Shown: positions 62,440 to 64,000 of the stretch, in pieces
Position numbering within the stretch: the first letter of the stretch is position 1
How the letters are laid out: each line of letters begins with the position of its first letter
From: Delftia tsuruhatensis NBRC 16741
Lineage (GTDB): Bacteria; Pseudomonadota; Gammaproteobacteria; Burkholderiales; Burkholderiaceae_C
Direction of reading: 5' to 3'
Length of the DNA: 64,000 nucleotides
Assembly (NCBI RefSeq): GCF_001571325.1
Contig: NZ_BCTO01000049.1
Span: forward strand, 24,140 to 88,139
Translations under genes and position numbers: made by a program
Notes under the pieces: generated by a model
Seen by the model: the letters and a program-made list of their open reading frames with translations, nothing else
What the model was told of the DNA's origin: nothing
Database searches by the model: none

Positions 62440-62736
62440 GTCAACAGCAGGAAACGCCGCCAGCATGGTTTTGAAGCCATCGGCGGCTTTTTTTTCGTCC
62501 TCGTTTTCTGACTGCTCTAGATCCTCGACCATGGATGCCATGAAAGCATGTGCAGGGTCCTCGCCCAAGATTGCACGGAGCTTTCCTCTTACACGCCAGT
62601 TGACGTGGCGTTTCCCCTGCTTCATCTGAGTGATGTTGCTCTTGGGCATCCCAAGTAGCTCCGCAAGCCTCACTTGGTTGCCAGCCACGGCTGCAGCCTT
62701 GTCGATCAGCAAATTTATTTCTTCTTGGGTTGCCAT
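62425..62736 (-). CDS. Cro/XRE-like phage regulator overlapping the tRNA-Ser 3' end
   Basis: The 103-residue protein has a YdaS/Cro-like HTH (GNQVRLAELLGMPKSNITQMKQGKRHVNWRVRGKLRAIL, about residues 18-55) and an acidic C-terminal tail. GGAG lies before the ATG. The last codons are read from the tRNA acceptor region, so its end was made by integration. A 32-bp inverted-repeat site lies just upstream. It is probably the repressor that keeps the prophage silent. Confidence 0.75.
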   Translation of the reverse strand: MATQEEINLLIDKAAAVAGNQVRLAELLGMPKSNITQMKQGKRHVNWRVRGKLRAILGEDPAHAFMASMVEDLEQSENEDEKKAADGFKTMLAAFPAVDWRRL

Positions 62737-62762
62737 TTTGCTTACTCCAATCTATGATGCAG

Positions 62763-62794
62763 TTACCAAATTGCTTACTGTACCAATTTGGTAA
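62763..62794. promoter_or_regulatory. Operator-like inverted repeat before the phage regulator
   Basis: Arms TTACCAAATTG (62763-62773) and CAATTTGGTAA (62784-62794) are perfect, with a 10-bp centre. It lies 27 bp upstream of the regulator ATG. The rest of 62737-63112 contains no gene I can support. Confidence 0.6.
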
Positions 62795-63112
62795 TTCTTG
62801 CACATGAGCCTGCTACGCGCCCCCCTGGGGGCTACAGCCAGAAGCAGCGCAGCGGCCCTTGTGTGACCAGGCAAGCGAACTGCACCCCAAGTCTGAACAA
62901 GGCGTTCCCAGGGGTGGCGGCTTAGGCCGTTGGCGTCATGCGCATGCGCATGTGAAAGAGCCCACGTTTCAAGGTTTGCGCCTGGTGTGTCGTCAGCAAC
63001 AGGAGCCGCCAGCATGCCTTCTAGATCTTCTTTACGTCCTCCGCCTGGTCAGCAAGACCAGGGCGCGTGCCTGGCGGCTCCCGCCACGGTCGGCCAGGTG
63101 GGGGGCACCCGT

Positions 63113-63427
63113 TCAAGGCTCTACCTTGATCCGGGGTATGGATTTGTGGCGTCGTTCTTCTCGTCTGCGTGCGCTTTCTTCAGCTGGGATGCCTATGACC
63201 TTTTCTCGGAGATCGTCAAGGGCTCGTTGGCCGCTTCGGTTGATCGCTTCATTGCTCATGCGCTTTTTCCCGCTCAGGCTATGGGCTCCTTCTGTCGGGA
63301 GCACGTCGACGACTGTTGCTCCTTTGCATGGCTCGTCGCTATACGCGTTTCCGCATTTGTAGATGGTTTCGGCGTCGGTGGCCGTGCCGGTGCATATGAG
63401 TGCGGCCAGTGCAATTCTCTGCAGCAT
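63113..63427 (-). CDS. Small secreted protein of unknown function (DUF4124-like)
   Basis: The 104-residue protein has a signal peptide (MLQRIALAALICTGTATDA) followed by ETIYKCGNAYSDEPCKGATVV. That cysteine pair and YSDxPC pattern resemble short DUF4124-type periplasmic proteins. The C-terminal half is basic and helical. I used the ATG at 63427 because AAGGAG lies 7 nt upstream. It lies inside the presumed prophage as a possible cargo gene. Confidence 0.65.
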   Translation of the reverse strand: MLQRIALAALICTGTATDAETIYKCGNAYSDEPCKGATVVDVLPTEGAHSLSGKKRMSNEAINRSGQRALDDLREKVIGIPAEESARRREERRHKSIPRIKVEP

Positions 63428-63666
63428 TTCGTTGCTCCTTATTCCCATATGGGGAGTGTTGCATGACTGCTCACTCTTCCTGCTTTACGCATGCCCCCGG
63501 CCAAGCCCTCGCGGGCAGTTCCGGGTTAGCTGTCCCGGCGCAATCCGTGGGGCATGCACCGTGACAGCCCTGCACGCTTCCTCGCGTGCGGGAAAGCGTA
63601 GAGCGCTGTTGCTCGCATAGCCCGAACTGCGCGGGATTTCATTACGCAGTCTGTCAAGGAAACACC

Positions 63667-64000
63667 ATGTCTACACCCCTGCCCGCATTCATCAAGGTCC
63701 TGGTCGTGCAAGAAATCCGCAAGGGCACCGGCAAGAACGGCAAGCCCTACGAATTTCAAGAGGTCGATTGCCTCACGCTCGATGCTGATGGCGTCGAACT
63801 GCAAGTCGGCGTCACACCCGTGCCTGCCCCTCTTGTCGGCAAGATCACTCGGGGCCTGTATGCCCCCGTCTACGGCATGCGCGTTGACTTCCAGTCTCGC
63901 AAGATCATGCCCGCCATCGTTGACTTCACGCCCGTGCCGTCGCTGGCTCCTGTGGGCCGTGCTGCACCTGCTGTCGCAGCGCCTGGGCTGCTGCCGGTTT
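63667..64000 (+). CDS. Phage single-stranded-DNA-binding-like protein, cut by the window end
   Basis: An open frame starts at the ATG at 63667, preceded by AAGGAAA, and is open for 111 codons to the window edge. The N-terminal ~85 residues (FIKVLVVQEIRKGTGKNG, CLTLDADGVELQVGVTPVPA, GLYAPVYGMRVDFQSRK) look like a small beta-barrel. A Pro/Ala-rich tail follows (PVGRAAPAVAAPG). This is the plan of filamentous-phage gV-type ssDNA-binding proteins. A host SSB-like protein is less likely given the neighbours. Confidence 0.6.
   Translation, partial: MSTPLPAFIKVLVVQEIRKGTGKNGKPYEFQEVDCLTLDADGVELQVGVTPVPAPLVGKITRGLYAPVYGMRVDFQSRKIMPAIVDFTPVPSLAPVGRAAPAVAAPGLLPV

Larger units (their letters stand above)
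62425..64000. mobile_element. Left end of an integrated element, probably a filamentous-phage (inovirus) prophage
   Basis: It begins at the 3' end of tRNA-Ser(UGA), carries a leftward Cro/XRE-like regulator, a small secreted protein and a rightward gene like a filamentous-phage ssDNA-binding protein, and runs off the window. Ralstonia RSM-type inoviruses integrate at this same tRNA type. The right end, recombinase and coat genes are not visible, so the identity is inference. Confidence 0.55.

Noticed and set aside
59886..62480. 864-codon minus-strand open frame opposite maeB and the tRNA
   Set aside because: It lies fully antisense to maeB and runs through a tRNA gene. It has no recognisable domain.
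63014..63466. Plus-strand open frame preceded by AGGAG, opposite the small secreted protein
   Set aside because: The minus-strand gene has a signal peptide, a YSDxPC pattern and an AAGGAG site, so both strands are unlikely to be coding. This one has no domain.

Overview
The window is GC-rich DNA of betaproteobacterial character. The best guess is a Burkholderiales/Comamonadaceae chromosome of the Delftia/Comamonas/Acidovorax type. The reasons are a Bug-family (TctC) binding protein, a membrane-bound PuuD urate oxidase, the gcl-hyi-glxR set, many LysR regulators and heavy use of G/C third positions. The genus is inference; no marker gene here settles it.

Region 1 (1-13.6 kb) is the right-hand part of a metal-resistance island. 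It carries the 3' end of a P1B-type ATPase, a lipoprotein signal peptidase and an undecaprenyl-diphosphatase (the pbrA/C/B set of lead resistance), and a cytochrome c/FTR1 permease of the PbrT kind with a Fur-like box at its start. A mercury operon (merR divergent from merTPA) and an arsenic operon follow (arsR, ArsI-like dioxygenase, two unrelated arsenate reductases, acr3, arsH). A toxin-antitoxin-like three-gene remnant bracketed by two related palindromes comes next, and a tyrosine integrase sits next to chromosomal dcd.

Region 2 (13.6-27.2 kb) is purine salvage and uptake: guanine deaminase, a BMP-type ABC importer (ATPase, two permeases, three paralogous binding proteins), a Rieske oxygenase translationally coupled to adenine deaminase, a HIT hydrolase, and a 269-bp MITE-like element with 32-bp terminal inverted repeats.

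Region 3 (27.5-41 kb) is mixed: a DUF6351-like lipoprotein, two Crp/Fnr regulators, two cyclic-di-GMP proteins, puuD and xdhC, a TonB-like lipoprotein, an Arc-type repressor with a divergent partner, a SYLF lipoprotein and a DoxX protein.

Region 4 (41-59.8 kb) completes purine-ring degradation: uraH, a GntR regulator, puuE, a uraD-allantoate amidohydrolase fusion, an extra M20 hydrolase and an NCS2 urate/xanthine permease. The glyoxylate-to-glycerate genes gcl, hyi, glxR and glycerate kinase, plus a tartrate dehydrogenase/Bug unit, lie alongside. Together these genes could take guanine and adenine through xanthine, urate, 5-hydroxyisourate, allantoin and allantoate to glyoxylate and then glycerate phosphate. 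Four matching TGTATACA-type sites lie upstream of puuD, uraH, the GntR-puuE operon and the permease, and look like one regulon.

Region 5 (59.9-64 kb) has malic enzyme (maeB) and a tRNA-Ser(UGA). The 3' end of the tRNA gene is overlapped by a Cro/XRE-type regulator at the edge of what looks like a filamentous-phage prophage; a phage ssDNA-binding-like gene runs off the end of the window.
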